Below, piece after piece: positions 35,182 to 45,420 of a stretch of 64,000 nt of DNA. The stretch comes from Epiperipatus broadwayi (lineage: Eukaryota; Onychophora; Udeonychophora; Euonychophora; Peripatidae), in NCBI GenBank assembly GCA_028023455.1, contig JAQFVV010012476.1:5225094-5289093 (forward strand), written 5' to 3'. The stretch's first letter is position 1, and each line of letters starts with the position of its first letter. The position numbers and the translations under genes are program-made. The notes under the pieces are model-generated. The model was not told where the DNA came from, made no database searches, and was given only the letters and a program-made list of their open reading frames with translations.

Positions 35182-35597
35182 TGTATATACAATGTGCATT
35201 AGCATATGTATTTTTAGTAAAATGTATATAGTATAATAAGTGATAAATCCAAAAAAAAAAAGACAAAGTACTTTCATTAATTGGAAAAAAAGTTATTGAT
35301 TTAATAAAGAAATGTAATAAGTTATATTCTGAAATCAGACAAATATTTCAAAAGAATATCATTATTCAGGGAAATTATAAAAAGCAGATTGTATATACAA
35401 TGTGCATTAGCATATGTATTTTTAGTAAAATGTATATAGTATAATAAGTGATAAATCCTAAAAAAAGACATAAAGTACTTTCATTAATTGGAAAAAAAGT
35501 TATTGATTTAATAAGGAAATGTAATAAGTTATATTCTGAAATCAGACAAATATTTCAAAAGAATATCATTATTCAGGGAAATTATAAAAAGCAGATT
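35182..35597. repeat. 208-bp tandem duplication
   Basis: Unit 35182-35389 is repeated as 35390-35597 with a handful of small differences (for example AAATCCAAAAAAAAAAAGACAAAG versus AAATCCTAAAAAAAGACATAAAG). It includes the coding part for the N-terminal helix-turn-helix of a Tigger-like transposase. Confidence 0.93.
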
Positions 35598-35990
35598 TAT
35601 GACAGTATTGTTTGTGCTCCCTGGAAACAGCTAAAATTGTAACTAAAGTAAGGGGTACATTTTTGGTTAAAATTGAAAAAGCCTTAAATCTAAGGTTATC
35701 TATATGAGTTATAAGAATGTTGCAATTGATGGTCTTGTATTGCATCAGAAAGCCTTAAGTCTCTATGAAGAATTTAGCTAAGAATCTGGAACACAATTCT
35801 AAGCTAATCTCTACAAATAGGGTATGTTTGTGCAGATTCTGAAACCATTCTTAAAAATATTAAAACAACTGATGTAGGTGCATCTGTTGATAATGAAACT
35901 GCCACTATATTTTTATTAAAAATTTAAAAAAAATTATTGAAGGAAAAAAATGTCCAGTTTAACTGTGATAAAATAGAATTATGAATGACT
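35250..35990 (+). pseudogene. pogo/Tigger-type (DDE_1/CENP-B-like) transposase remnant
   Basis: The second duplicate encodes PKKRHKVLSLIGKKVIDLI, then YSEIRQIFQKN and IYDSIVCAP (open frame 35448-35642). This is the pipsqueak-like N-terminal DNA-binding domain pattern K-x-L-x-L-x2-K-x3-I-x-L-I. After a stop, TKVRGTFLVKIEKALNL follows, then after a shift VAIDGLVLHQKALSLYEEF. These match the second, CENP-B-type HTH region of jerky/Tigger transposases (L-V-K-x-E-K-A-L-N-L-W and V-x-x-D-G-x-V-L-x-Q-K-A-L-S-L-Y). A trace of the FNCDE segment of the DDE domain may lie near 35960 (FNCDKIE). No catalytic domain remains beyond 35990. Inactive. Confidence 0.75.
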
Positions 35991-36106
35991 GAACACACAC
36001 ACACACTATTCCAAATGTACTTTCTTAATTTATTAATAATAATATTATTTTTTAAAATTTTGTTTATCTTATAATCTTCATTTATTTATGCATACCATAC
36101 ACATAA

Positions 36107-37218
36107 AGAATATATATATATATATATAATTCCAGTGCATACCACTATCTGAAATAAATATCAAATCACCTCAAACATTAAGAAATTTTCAGCTACGCCC
36201 TCTGTGAATAAATGTATTAGAGTCTGCATCTCAAAACAGTTAATTCAAGAAAAGTATATCTTTGAATGCTACACTGCAAAGATATTAAATATTGAAGCAT
36301 GGGCTTATTCAAACAAAGAGTATAAAATTTAAATAAACAACAATCTTTGCACTAAATAAACATGCTTCCTATACTTACACAAAGATAGACTGAACATTAG
36401 TCATTTTAATCTTTGAAACTCCTGACACAGATATATTCATAAATAATTCCAGTACATATTGCTAATTGAAATAAATATCAATTATCAAATCACCTCATAT
36501 TTAAGAAATTTTCAGCTACATCCTCTCTGAATAAATATATCAGAATCCACATTTCAAAACAGTTAGTTCAAAAGAGGTACCTGTTTGGACAATACATTGC
36601 AAAGATGTTAAATATTAAAACACAGATATATTCAAGCAAAGAATGTGAAATTTAAATAAGTAACAGTCTTTAAATTGTCTTTGTGTAAGTGTACAAAACA
36701 GGTTTGTTTAGGAGACGTTTTAAAATTGTTGCTTATTTAAATTTCACACTTTTTGTTTCAATAAGTCCATGTTTCAATATGTAATATCTTTGCAGGTATA
36801 ATTTAAAGTACCTTATTTTTAAAAATAATTGTTTTGAGATGCAAACCCTGATGCATTTATTTATAAAGGGCATAGTTGAAATTTTTTTAATGCGTGAGAT
36901 GATATTTATTTCAAATAGTGGTATGCACTGGAAGTATATTTGTATATATCTGGGTCAGGAGTTTGAAAAATTAACATGACTAATGTTTAGTCTGTTTTTG
37001 TGTAAGTATAGAAAACATGTTTATTTAGGACCATTCCTCGTGTAAATTTCACCTCTTTATTTGAATAAGTCTTTGTTTCAATATTTAATATCTTTGCAGT
37101 GTAGAGTTCAAAGAAGTACATTTTTTAAATTAGCTGTTTTGAGATGCAAACTCTAATACATAGGTTCACAGAGGGTGTAGCTGAAAATTTCTTAAGATTT
37201 GAAATGATTTGATTTGAC

Positions 37219-37263
<45 letters not shown>
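36107..37263. repeat. 1.15-kb compound palindrome: two direct units then two inverted units
   Basis: Unit A1 (about 36131-36430) and A2 (about 36440-36690) are direct repeats of each other. A3 (about 36690-36960) and A4 (about 36965-37220) are the same unit inverted. Markers: TTTCAGCTACGCCCTCTGTGAATAAAT (A1) and TTTCAGCTACATCCTCTCTGAATAAAT (A2), versus ATTTATTTATAAAGGGCATAGTTGAAA (A3) and CATAGGTTCACAGAGGGTGTAGCTGAAA (A4). GCAAAGATATTAAATATTGAA-type blocks occur in all four. (TA)n runs bound the structure on both sides (36112-36128 and 37221-37263). No coding capacity. Confidence 0.85.
37221..37263. repeat. (TA)n microsatellite
   Basis: An alternating TA run of about 43 bases at the right edge of the compound palindrome. 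Confidence 0.95.
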
Positions 37264-37267
<4 letters not shown>

Positions 37268-38254
37268 ATGCGAATACTTCCAGTGCTTTAATATATATAA
37301 TACTCAAGTTTAAGGCTCACATCTACTCTTGTTAATTATTGCTTTATGCTAGGTTAGAGAGTATTCTAAAATATTTAAATTCTACAATGATATTAGTCTT
37401 AATCTTGAATATTATATATATGCTTATTGAAATGTACTGCACTCTTACAGTATAATAAACATTTATTATATTATAATCAAGGTTATCAGCAAAATGAGCT
37501 ATTAAAGACTACATATGTTTGGGTGTGAAGGGGCTTGGAACAAAATATAGCATAGTTTGTGTCTCACTGTAATTGTAGGGTGGTGTGAATTAACAGCCCT
37601 AGTACATCAATAAATGTAAAAGATAGATGGACTAATATTCCTTAAGCTTAGATGATAATTAAGCATATATTTATTAACATCATTGAAAATGGAGTGTGGT
37701 ATTTGTAAATTAATGGGATTTAAATCCAGCATAATTTTCTGAAATTCCAAATGGATATTAGATGATATACATGGAACCTCATTTTTGATGAACTCATAGT
37801 ATTAATACAAAGTCACTTTTTATAGTCATAAATATGAAATATGCATAGTTTAATGCATATGTAAATTAAATGGAAGTAATAACACTTCCAGAAACTATAT
37901 ATAAGTTTGGTTTGTTCATAATTACAGAAGGTATAGTTACTTCTATTAAACTTACATATACATTAAGCTATTCACATTTAATATTTATGTGTATAAGCAT
38001 AATTATAAAGAATATAATTATAAGTATGCTTTTTAACTTTAAAGAACATCACATTTAATAGCTGTATGTGTTTTATTTTTCATAATTTGAAGTAAAGCAT
38101 ATGAAATCTGCTTAATATAACTAAGATTCAAAGCTATTGCATCTGTGGATGCTGAAGTTGGGACTAGAAGCAGCTGATGAAGGGGATTAGACTAAAACAA
38201 GTTTTGTGAGTTTATATTATTATAGGTTACAATTCAGAATTTGGCTCATCTGAT
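37264..38254. other. AT-rich spacer
   Basis: No gene or repeat was recognised. The short open frame at 37870-38058 has no motif. Confidence 0.4.
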
Positions 38255-38625
38255 CATCATCATCAATTTCAACCATCATTGATCCATATCAGGATGAAGA
38301 TGACTAAGTTCAAACCATCTCAATTCTCATGCCTCTTCTATCCACATCACTACAGCATACTTTCTTATTTCATCCATCCATCTTACATGTGATCTTTCTA
38401 GGTCTTTTACAATCTCTTGGAATCCAATCTAAGATTTCACTTCCATCTATTATCATCTCTTCTAACAATATGTCCAGCTCATCTCCACTTCAGTCTCTTG
38501 ATCCTTTCAATGATGTCAATAACACCTGTTTGTTTTCTCACCCATGTATTTTGTTTTCGATCTCTTCTTGTTACTACTAATGTACATCTCTCCATACTTC
38601 ATTGAGTCGTTTAATATCTTAGCTA
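38255..38625 (-). mobile_element. RTE-like retrotransposon, 3' fragment
   Basis: The minus strand begins in an ATCATCATCATC tail (38252-38264) and runs through the RTE C-terminal coding region to the MERCMLG equivalent (about 38600). It is 5'-truncated. Plus-strand open frames here are complements of it. Confidence 0.88.
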
Positions 38626-38675
38626 AATAATGACATAATAGAAAGCATTTAAATGCACTCATTTATAATACTGTT

Positions 38676-39125
38676 AAAAGTGGATAGAAACCAATCCCTA
38701 CCTTGCATGAGAGTAGTGTAATGAAAATTACAATGCAGGAATATTATTCATTATTGGATAATCTGTAGTCCAATGAATGACTAGTAAAAATTATTAATAT
38801 ACTTTCATTAAATGAGTCATGTCAATGTTTTGAAGGCAGCACATTTGACATCTATCAATTAAACTGTAGTAATTTGCTATCACTATGTATATTGAGTAAT
38901 GATAACAACATGTGTAAGAGATTGTGGTCTGGGCCAACTAATGAGTGCTGATTCAGCACCAAATGTTCATCTTGGGGATCATGGATATTTTTTATGTCGT
39001 TATATGCTTATATTTACATACTTCCACAAGGTGTTAAAAGTAGATAAAAACCAGTCCCTACCTTGTGTGAGAGTGGTGTAGTGGAAAATGCAATATAAAA
39101 ATATTATTGATTATAGCTCTGTAAT
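38676..39125. repeat. Pair of direct repeats, spacing about 358 bp
   Basis: The block TAAAAGTGGATAGAAACCAATCCCTACCTTGCATGAGAGTAGTGTA (38676-38720) recurs at 39034-39078, followed by further similarity to about 39110. The first roughly 20 bp also occurs inverted at 7925-7945 in the candidate SINE body. The stretch between holds GATTGTGGTCTGGGCCAACTAATGAGTGCTGATTCAGCACC, which resembles the repeat at 53574-53612. Confidence 0.6.
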
Positions 39126-39267
39126 ATATTAATTACCTAATTGGTTATTTAAATTAAAATTATGCATTTATGCTTTAATTAAAAAGTTTTAATTTAATTA
39201 ACCTTATTATAGCTTATTGTTTTAAAAAATGGACTTATCTTTATTATTAATGCAAAAATTGACTTTT

Positions 39268-39370
39268 TTTTTTAAGTGTCATAGCATCGGCCGGGATACG
39301 AACCCGCAACCCGGGCAACTGCCTGCAAGTGCAAGGCAGTCGCACTGACCTCTCGACCACCAATGCAAGA
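39268..39370 (-). mobile_element. tRNA-derived SINE, copy 2, with target duplication
   Basis: The minus strand reads GGTGGTCGAGAGGTCAGTGC (A-box), CTTGCACTTGCAGG, GCGGGTTCGTATCCCGGCC (B-box, well preserved), GCTATGACA and an A10 tail. A 15-bp duplication flanks it: CAAAAATTGACTTTT (39253-39267) and CAAAAATGGACTTTT (39371-39385), with one mismatch. This indicates insertion by LINE-type retroposition. Confidence 0.92.
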
Positions 39371-39385
39371 CAAAAATGGACTTTT

Positions 39386-40024
39386 GATTTCAAAATAAAG
39401 TAAAAATGTAAGCAGTGCAAATGATTATAGAATGTATAAACTAAAAATAACAAAACTTAATTGACTTGTAAAGAATTTTAAAAACTTGAATATAAGTAGA
39501 TTGGAAACATAGTAAGAAAAAAATACTTTATGGTTCTGGATCATGGAGAAGAATAAAGGATACCACCAGTCTTTTACAGGAAATTGTAAAAAAACAACTT
39601 GCCCTTAAAGCACATATTAATACAGAAATCCAAAATTATTACAAGAAGAAAGAATATACAGAAAAATTGATATACAGAATGCAATATAATAGCAAAAAGT
39701 CAAAAGTGAAATCAGAAACTAACAATTTTAGAAACAATAATTCAATAAACATTAGAATATATATATAAATGGGATAGGCATGTCATATATCAAATGTGAA
39801 TATAACAAAATTTTATATTTAAATCCCCCCCACCAACCAAATAATAAAATATATCTTCATATTTTTTTTTTTTTTTTTTTTTGTATATTTTGGGAAGGGG
39901 GCGCTTCTTTTTTTTTTTTAAATTCACATTTTTTTCTATGTGTAAAAATCATAACCCTAAACAAATGACTAAGACCAAATAATGCTATGCTGCTATTTTT
40001 GAGACACTGAAAACATTGATATAG
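39386..40024. other. Low-complexity region
   Basis: Includes a run of about 22 T at 39862-39883 and a second T run at 39908-39920. No gene was recognised. A possible weak coding look at 39520-39700 (KKNKGYHQSF-type) could not be supported. Confidence 0.35.
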
Positions 40025-40830
40025 TCTCCATACAGTAATCTCACTCAATGCAAGCCATAGTAGTTAATGGATTCAAAAAGTTTGTGCATAAAATCCCTAT
40101 CTAATGTGTCCTCATCCAATATCTCCAGATTAGTTTCTAGCTTGTGGTTTTTATTATCAAGGAGCCTTGAATCTGAGCACACTCCACCTAGATCTTGGAA
40201 TCTAATGTAACCCTCCAGAAGCCATCTTTTATCTATTTGGTTAACTATGGAGCTAAAATCTCAAGATGAAATGACTATAATGTTTCTAACCCAAGCTCAT
40301 TCATTTTTATAGTCATACAGATCTGAACTCAGTTCAACATCAATACATTTTGGTGTCTTTGGTTTCTCAAAAACCACAGTAAACCATTATCCTATGGACA
40401 GGATAGATATAAAACCATCAAAACATCACATGATCACCATTTTATATGCTTATGCATGCTGTTAAGAAGAGTACCAAACTCTCCATACAGTAGTGCTACC
40501 CAGATTAAGCCATAGTAATTATTGGATGCAATTTTTTTTTGCATAAAATCCCTATCTAATGCCTACTTATATATCTTCTACTTATCCAATATCTCCAGAC
40601 TAGTTTCTAGCTTGTGACTTTTAAAAAGTCTTAGATCTGAAAGCACTGTACCTAAATCATAAAATATAATGCAACCCTCCAGCAGCCTCACTGATGAATG
40701 CTACATGCTAGAAACTAGTCTGAGAATATTGGATAAGTAGGTACTAGATAGGGATTTTACACACAAACCTTCTTGCATCCATTAATTACTATAGGTTTCA
40801 CTGAGTATCACTACTGTATGCAGAGCTTAA
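40025..40830. mobile_element. Fold-back MITE, copy 5, nested or tandem in a longer relative
   Basis: The right part, 40470-40826, is a clear fold-back: CTCTCCATACAGTAGTGCTACCC ... GCATAAAATCCCTATCTAATGCCTACTTAT at the left and its inverted match AAGTAGGTACTAGATAGGGATTTTACACA ... TATGCAGAG at the right. The left part, 40025-40470, carries another left arm (GTCTCCATACAGTAATCTCACTCAATG), the same core (AGGAGCCTTGAATCTGAGCACACTCCACCTAGATC) and a longer interior shared, inverted, with 34985-35150. So two copies lie side by side in the same orientation. Confidence 0.75.
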
Positions 40831-41149
40831 CTTATATAAGCATAGGAAATGGTGATTATGTGATGTTTAGTGGTTTAAAATTGGAAATGTGGGATAAATG
40901 CATTATGTCATTGAAGAATGAGTTGGAAAATTAAATGCATTTTTTAAATTGAAATCTTTTTGTTTAACTTGTCCAAATCATTTCTTTCACATACCTATAT
41001 ATTTTAGGCTCAATTAGATTGAATTTGGAATTTTTAACCACATAAAAATTGATTTCTTTTATACTGTACATGCAGTGAGATATTGAAGTTTGTATTTACC
41101 TATATATATATATATAAACATTAAAAGCATAAATCTAAACTAATCAATA
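40831..41149. other. AT-rich spacer with repeat scrap
   Basis: 40838-40875 repeats the ATAAGCATAGGAAATGGTGATTATGTGATGTTTAG block of the longer fold-back relative. A short (TA)n lies at 41100-41115. Confidence 0.5.
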
Positions 41150-41652
41150 AGTAATCAAAATTACCCAAAATTCACAACTCAACCAGATTAGCCAAAAAAT
41201 GAACTCTAAAGCACTCCCAATGATTTCACTGCTACCCATAGTCTTCTCAAGTGTAAAGAACTACAAAATAACATATTTAAACTACACATTACCCACAATT
41301 CCACTTATTTCCCATCCACTCTTAATATTGTAAAGAACTATAAAATAACATATTTAAACTACACATCACTCACAATTCCACTTCCCATCCATGCTTAATA
41401 TTAAAAGAATTACCTACAATTCCACTTACTTCCCCTCCACCCTTAATATTAAATGAAGTTTTTTTAATATTAAAGGTGGATGGGAAGTAAATGGAATTGT
41501 GGATAATGTGTAGTTTAAATATGTTATTTTATAGTTCTTTAAACTTGAAAAATCCGCTTGTAACAGTGAAAACATAGGTAGTGATTTAATTTATACTTTT
41601 TGACTAGTCTGGTTGAGATGTGGATTTGGGGTAATTTTCATTATATATATTC
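41150..41652. repeat. Fold-back element with a triplicated arm segment
   Basis: The left end (AATTACCCAAAATTCACAACTCAACCAGATTAG, from about 41159) is inverted at the right end (to about 41630, CTAGTCTGGTTGAGATGTGGATTTGGGGTAATTT). Inside the left arm, the block ACTACACATTACCCACAATTCCACTTATTTCCCATCCACTCTTAATATT occurs three times in tandem (about 41280, 41355 and 41406). The right arm has it once, inverted (41475-41530). The centre is an 11-base AT-rich palindrome near 41455-41470. Non-coding; likely a fold-back DNA element with arm expansion. Confidence 0.85.
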
Positions 41653-42739
41653 ATTCAAATGTTTTCATGGGTTGCAGATATTAAAAACATATTTTTCTGG
41701 TTCATCTATGTAAGATTTTAATTTTAAAAACTCCCAGGTGAGGGCTTGTGTGATCAAATCGATTTGTTGAAGTTTTTTTTAAATTAAAGTTTTATACGGA
41801 TGAATTCGCAATATATATTATATATATATACACATAATTAAGGTAAATTTAATATGTTGATTGAAAGTTAAAACATGATATTTAGCTGAAAACATTCACC
41901 TTTTTATATTAATAGATGGCATTATCTATGTAATAGTATGAAATGAAAAAAGCAGTTTGTATGATGGTTATTTAAAATAACTATAAGCTCAGATACAAAA
42001 ATCTTCTTTAAAAACTGATTGGTAAAGTCTTGCAAAATGTTAAAAACTAAATTGTTACTTTTATCCAATAAAAAATGATCCTCTTTCGCTAACCACTAGA
42101 TGTTATATGTAATAATAAATTCACTCAATAACTCGTGTGAATAAAATTAATAGTATTTCAAATATTCACAAGAATTTTTTTGCACTACTTTATTTCCAAA
42201 GGCAGCATCCATGTTTAATAACCTTGAAAAAGACCAAATCACTAATTAAATACAAAAAATTATAGACTGATGTAAATAAAAATAATTTCTTATTACATAT
42301 GACATCTTGTGATTATCTGATGAGAATCTTATTTTGTTTTGCTAAAAATAATGATTTGGGCATTAATATTTGGAGATGTTATCATGCTGTTTTTAAGGAA
42401 AATTTTATTATATAATAGTTATTTTCAGATATATTAGTTATTTAATGAAAATATCTCTGGCATACAAAAAAAAGTATTTAACTAATGCAATATTAAATAT
42501 TTGTAAAAAGGGGAGGGGTGATTCAAAATCTATGTCTGGGCATAAGATCTGCACCTTTTAAATTATTGAAAAGGTTTATTTAAATAGTTGACTGAACAGA
42601 ACAAAGAATTTATTTTTTAATTTTGTATATCAATAAAGGAACATCTCCTCCCTAACCTTCTTGGGTACCCAAACTAATATTTTCTGGTATGTCAGTTTAT
42701 ATTAAAATAGGTGCTTATTCGTCAAAACCTTATTCTTTT
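41653..42739. other. AT-rich spacer
   Basis: No gene or repeat was recognised. Confidence 0.4.
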
Positions 42740-42854
42740 TTTTAAATATGTCAAAGCATTGGCCAGAAAGTGAACCCACAACAACCTTCTGCAAGCAACT
42801 GCTTGCTTGCAAGGCAGCTGCACTGGTCTCTCGGCTATTGACGCTTGACAAAAA
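42740..42854 (-). mobile_element. tRNA-derived SINE, copy 3, with target duplication
   Basis: The minus strand reads GTCAAGCGTCAATAGCCGAGAGACCA (A-box region), GCTGCCTTGCAAGCAAGCAG, GTGGGTTCACTTTCTGGCC (decayed B-box), AATGCTTTGACATAT and an A-rich tail. AAAACCTTATTCTTT flanks it exactly (42724-42738 and 42855-42869), a 15-bp target duplication. Confidence 0.93.
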
Positions 42855-42869
42855 AAAACCTTATTCTTT

Positions 42870-43805
42870 GGGTGAACTTAGGTTATGAATACAGGCATAA
42901 ATTATACAACACTTAAAGGCAGTTAATGAATTGCTTTGAACAATGTATCAAATTTAGCAGCTCTTTATATAAGCATTTAAGAACATTTATACATAGGAAG
43001 TAATAAAAATTCTAAAGCACTGCAAACTTTTGATACACTATGAATGTAAAAACAGATATATATAGTAAATACTTTATTGATCTGCTGTAATATCTTTTTT
43101 CAAACTTTTTGTGCTTTTTCTTTCTCCTATTCATACTATTTCGTGTAAGTTTTGTTAAGTTAATATTCTAATAATATTTTTACAATAACAATTTTAAAAC
43201 TGTGGTATGTTAAGGGTTAAATCTGTCAGCCATTTTGTTTAAAGTATGTTATTTATGGAATGTTTCTATTATTAATTTGACACTGTAAGAAAAGTTAGAA
43301 AAATAATTCATCTTTTGGTAATAAATTTTCGACTATTAAAGTTTTAGTGAAGAGTTTAATTTTATAATAATGGTTTATTGTAAGACATAATAAGTTTATT
43401 ATGATGATTTTTGCTGTCAAATAAAAAGGAATTATTATCAGACCCTGACTGAATCTTATCTAAACTGGTGACTGATTTCAGCTTGTAATTTCATTTAATC
43501 TTTTATATAACTAGTTTAATCTTTTCTTTCAGATAATAAAATTTGTATCAACTTTTCTTGTTTTATAATGCCCTATACTTTGCAAATATTTTTAAAGTTT
43601 ATGATCAAACTCTAATTATAGAACGCTAATAAAAATTATATTCAAACAAAGATAGTAAATTACAGAAAATAAGTACTAACAAAGCACTTACCTGTATTAT
43701 TCCGACATTATTGAACTAAAAATGTAATATATCTTTATAATATCTAAATTAATTATTAATTTATTTTAATATATAGTAAGTAACATTGTTATAATAACGA
43801 ATATT
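42870..43805. other. AT-rich spacer
   Basis: No gene or repeat was recognised. Confidence 0.4.
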
Positions 43806-44066
43806 CCCTATAGGTAGAGACTGAAGTGGAATCGGGTGAACATATTGCTAGAAGAGATGATAATAGATGAACAGTTAAAATCTTAAACTGGATTCAAGGT
43901 TGTAAAAAACCTAAAAAGAGACCACATGTGAGATGGGTGGATGAAATAAGGAACTGTGCTGGATGATGTGGAGAAGAGAGACTAGAGATCAGAGAAGATG
44001 GATTAAACTTTGAGAAACTATCATCCTGAAGTGGATGGATAATAATCGAAAATGATGATGATTACT
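43806..44066 (+). mobile_element. RTE-like retrotransposon, short 3' fragment
   Basis: The plus strand matches the last roughly 250 bp of the RTE family: the WAGHIARRDDNRWT equivalent (GGGTGAACATATTGCTAGAAGAGATGATAATAGATG), then RPHVRW, then a GATGATGATGATTA tail. It is 5'-truncated, with stops and small indels. Confidence 0.88.
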
Positions 44067-44237
44067 TATAGGTATTAAAATATATCTTTATAATTGCTAA
44101 AGAATAGTTTTTAAAGCTGCTATAATCTCTAATTTAAAAAAAAAACAGATTCAAAGCCAATTTGGTCAACATTCTAGTTTGTTGATTGTTTTATAACATA
44201 ATGAATATCCACTTGGTCAAAGAAAGCTAAAACTGAA

Positions 44238-44850
44238 AGTACTGTGTTTCTCCAAAAATAAGATTTAACCAGAAAATAAGCCCTAGCACAATTTTTTAGA
44301 ATGTTTGTAAACCAAGCTATAATCCCTACCATGAAAATAAGTCCTAGTTAGAAAATAAAAGATAATATTGTACATACATTATTTCTCTGGGTCATAAATG
44401 TGTTTCAGTAAAATCACAGCATCACCACTCTGGCAATGTAAAGAAGCTCTAAGCTCATTCAATCATAAGGCTGCCAAATAACCAATCAGAATACGCGTGA
44501 ACTTTTACTATATTGTTAAATACATTTTAAAAAAAATTTTTAAATGAATGTTAACCAAAAGGGCTCACATTTTGGAATTACTAACTTTATTATTATCTAC
44601 ATCATGTATTATAATAGACATGTTTATAATTATACATTCATGTGAAATGAAGAAACAATGTCAGAATTTGATTTTCTGCGATTATTTGCTGTGTATCTTC
44701 TAATTCTTCAATCACTGTTTTGCATAAATGTAGATTGTTATACATAAATAAATGTAGATTTGTGCATGAGAAAAATAAAACATCCCCCAATAATAAGTCT
44801 CAGTATGTGTTTTGGAACAAAGGAACACAATATAGCATATACAAGATAAT
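44238..44850 (+). mobile_element. DNA-transposon remnant of the AAAATAAG repeat type
   Basis: TACTGTGTTTCTCCAAAAATAAGATTTAACC at 44239, AGAAAATAAGCCCTAGCACAATTTTTTAG, and AAAATAAGTCCTAGTTAGAAAATAAA follow each other. A second part near 44770 has AAAATAAAACATCCCCCAATAATAAGTCTCAGTATGTGTTTTGGAACAAA. From memory this matches a widely dispersed non-autonomous DNA transposon of animals whose ends read GTGTTTCCCCGAAAATAAGAC and whose interior repeats AAAATAAGCCCTA. I cannot name the family securely. The intervening 44360-44760 may be interior or a separate insertion, and the right terminus is missing. Confidence 0.5.
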
Positions 44851-45089
44851 TGATTATAGAATGTTGCCACCATTATGTAATTTTTGCCAAGGATTTGGAG
44901 TCAGAATTTTGAAGAGATTACTGATTATTAAAATTAGAAAAAATATGCCCATTCTGACTCCTGATTAGTAAATTTCATAAAAATCAAAATAATTGAAAAT
45001 TATAATTGATCTATTTAGCATATGGATTTAAACAACATAATGATTAATAAGATATCATAAAGAAAACCCTATAGTAATTCCAACCAGAA

Positions 45090-45420
45090 GATAGAAATGG
45101 TGGTTTGATTAATTCTTTCAATTCTACCACTGCAGCCACAAATCCAACATTCATTAATGACATGTCTCATAGTTTGTTTTTGGGTCCACATTTACAAAGG
45201 TCTGTGTTTGATGAATTCTACTTATGAAGCAGATAAACCTAATGGTCATAAGATTGTTGTGAATCTGTTGATGAGTCTTCAATTGTATCTGGGAAGATCA
45301 AATCCAAGTGTCTTTACTATTGTATCTGGAGAAAGTTATTTGGAATCTTATAAGAATTTTAATTTTTATGCCATAATTATTCAATTCTTGGTTGGATATC
45401 TAAATTGGGGATCTTGATTT
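45090..45420 (-). pseudogene. LINE C-terminal remnant (QTMRHVINEC type)
   Basis: The minus strand, across one or two shifts and stops, reads TLGFDLPRYN, then INRFTTI, then PLGLSAS, then QKQTMRHVINECWICGC. Many non-LTR elements end with a segment in which a Cys pair precedes Q-T-M-x-H-I-V-x-E-C, and the order of blocks fits. The first Cys pair is lost. Whether the rest of the element continues toward 46.6 kb could not be judged. It is a different family from both the RTE and the 30.4-kb LINE. Confidence 0.55.

Noticed and set aside
36107-37263. CRISPR-like array of repeated units
   Set aside because: Units are about 270 bp, diverged and in both orientations, with no spacer pattern, in a clearly eukaryotic context.
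39780-40048. Short overlapping frames on both strands
   Set aside because: They are driven by long T and A homopolymers (39862-39920) with no coding features.
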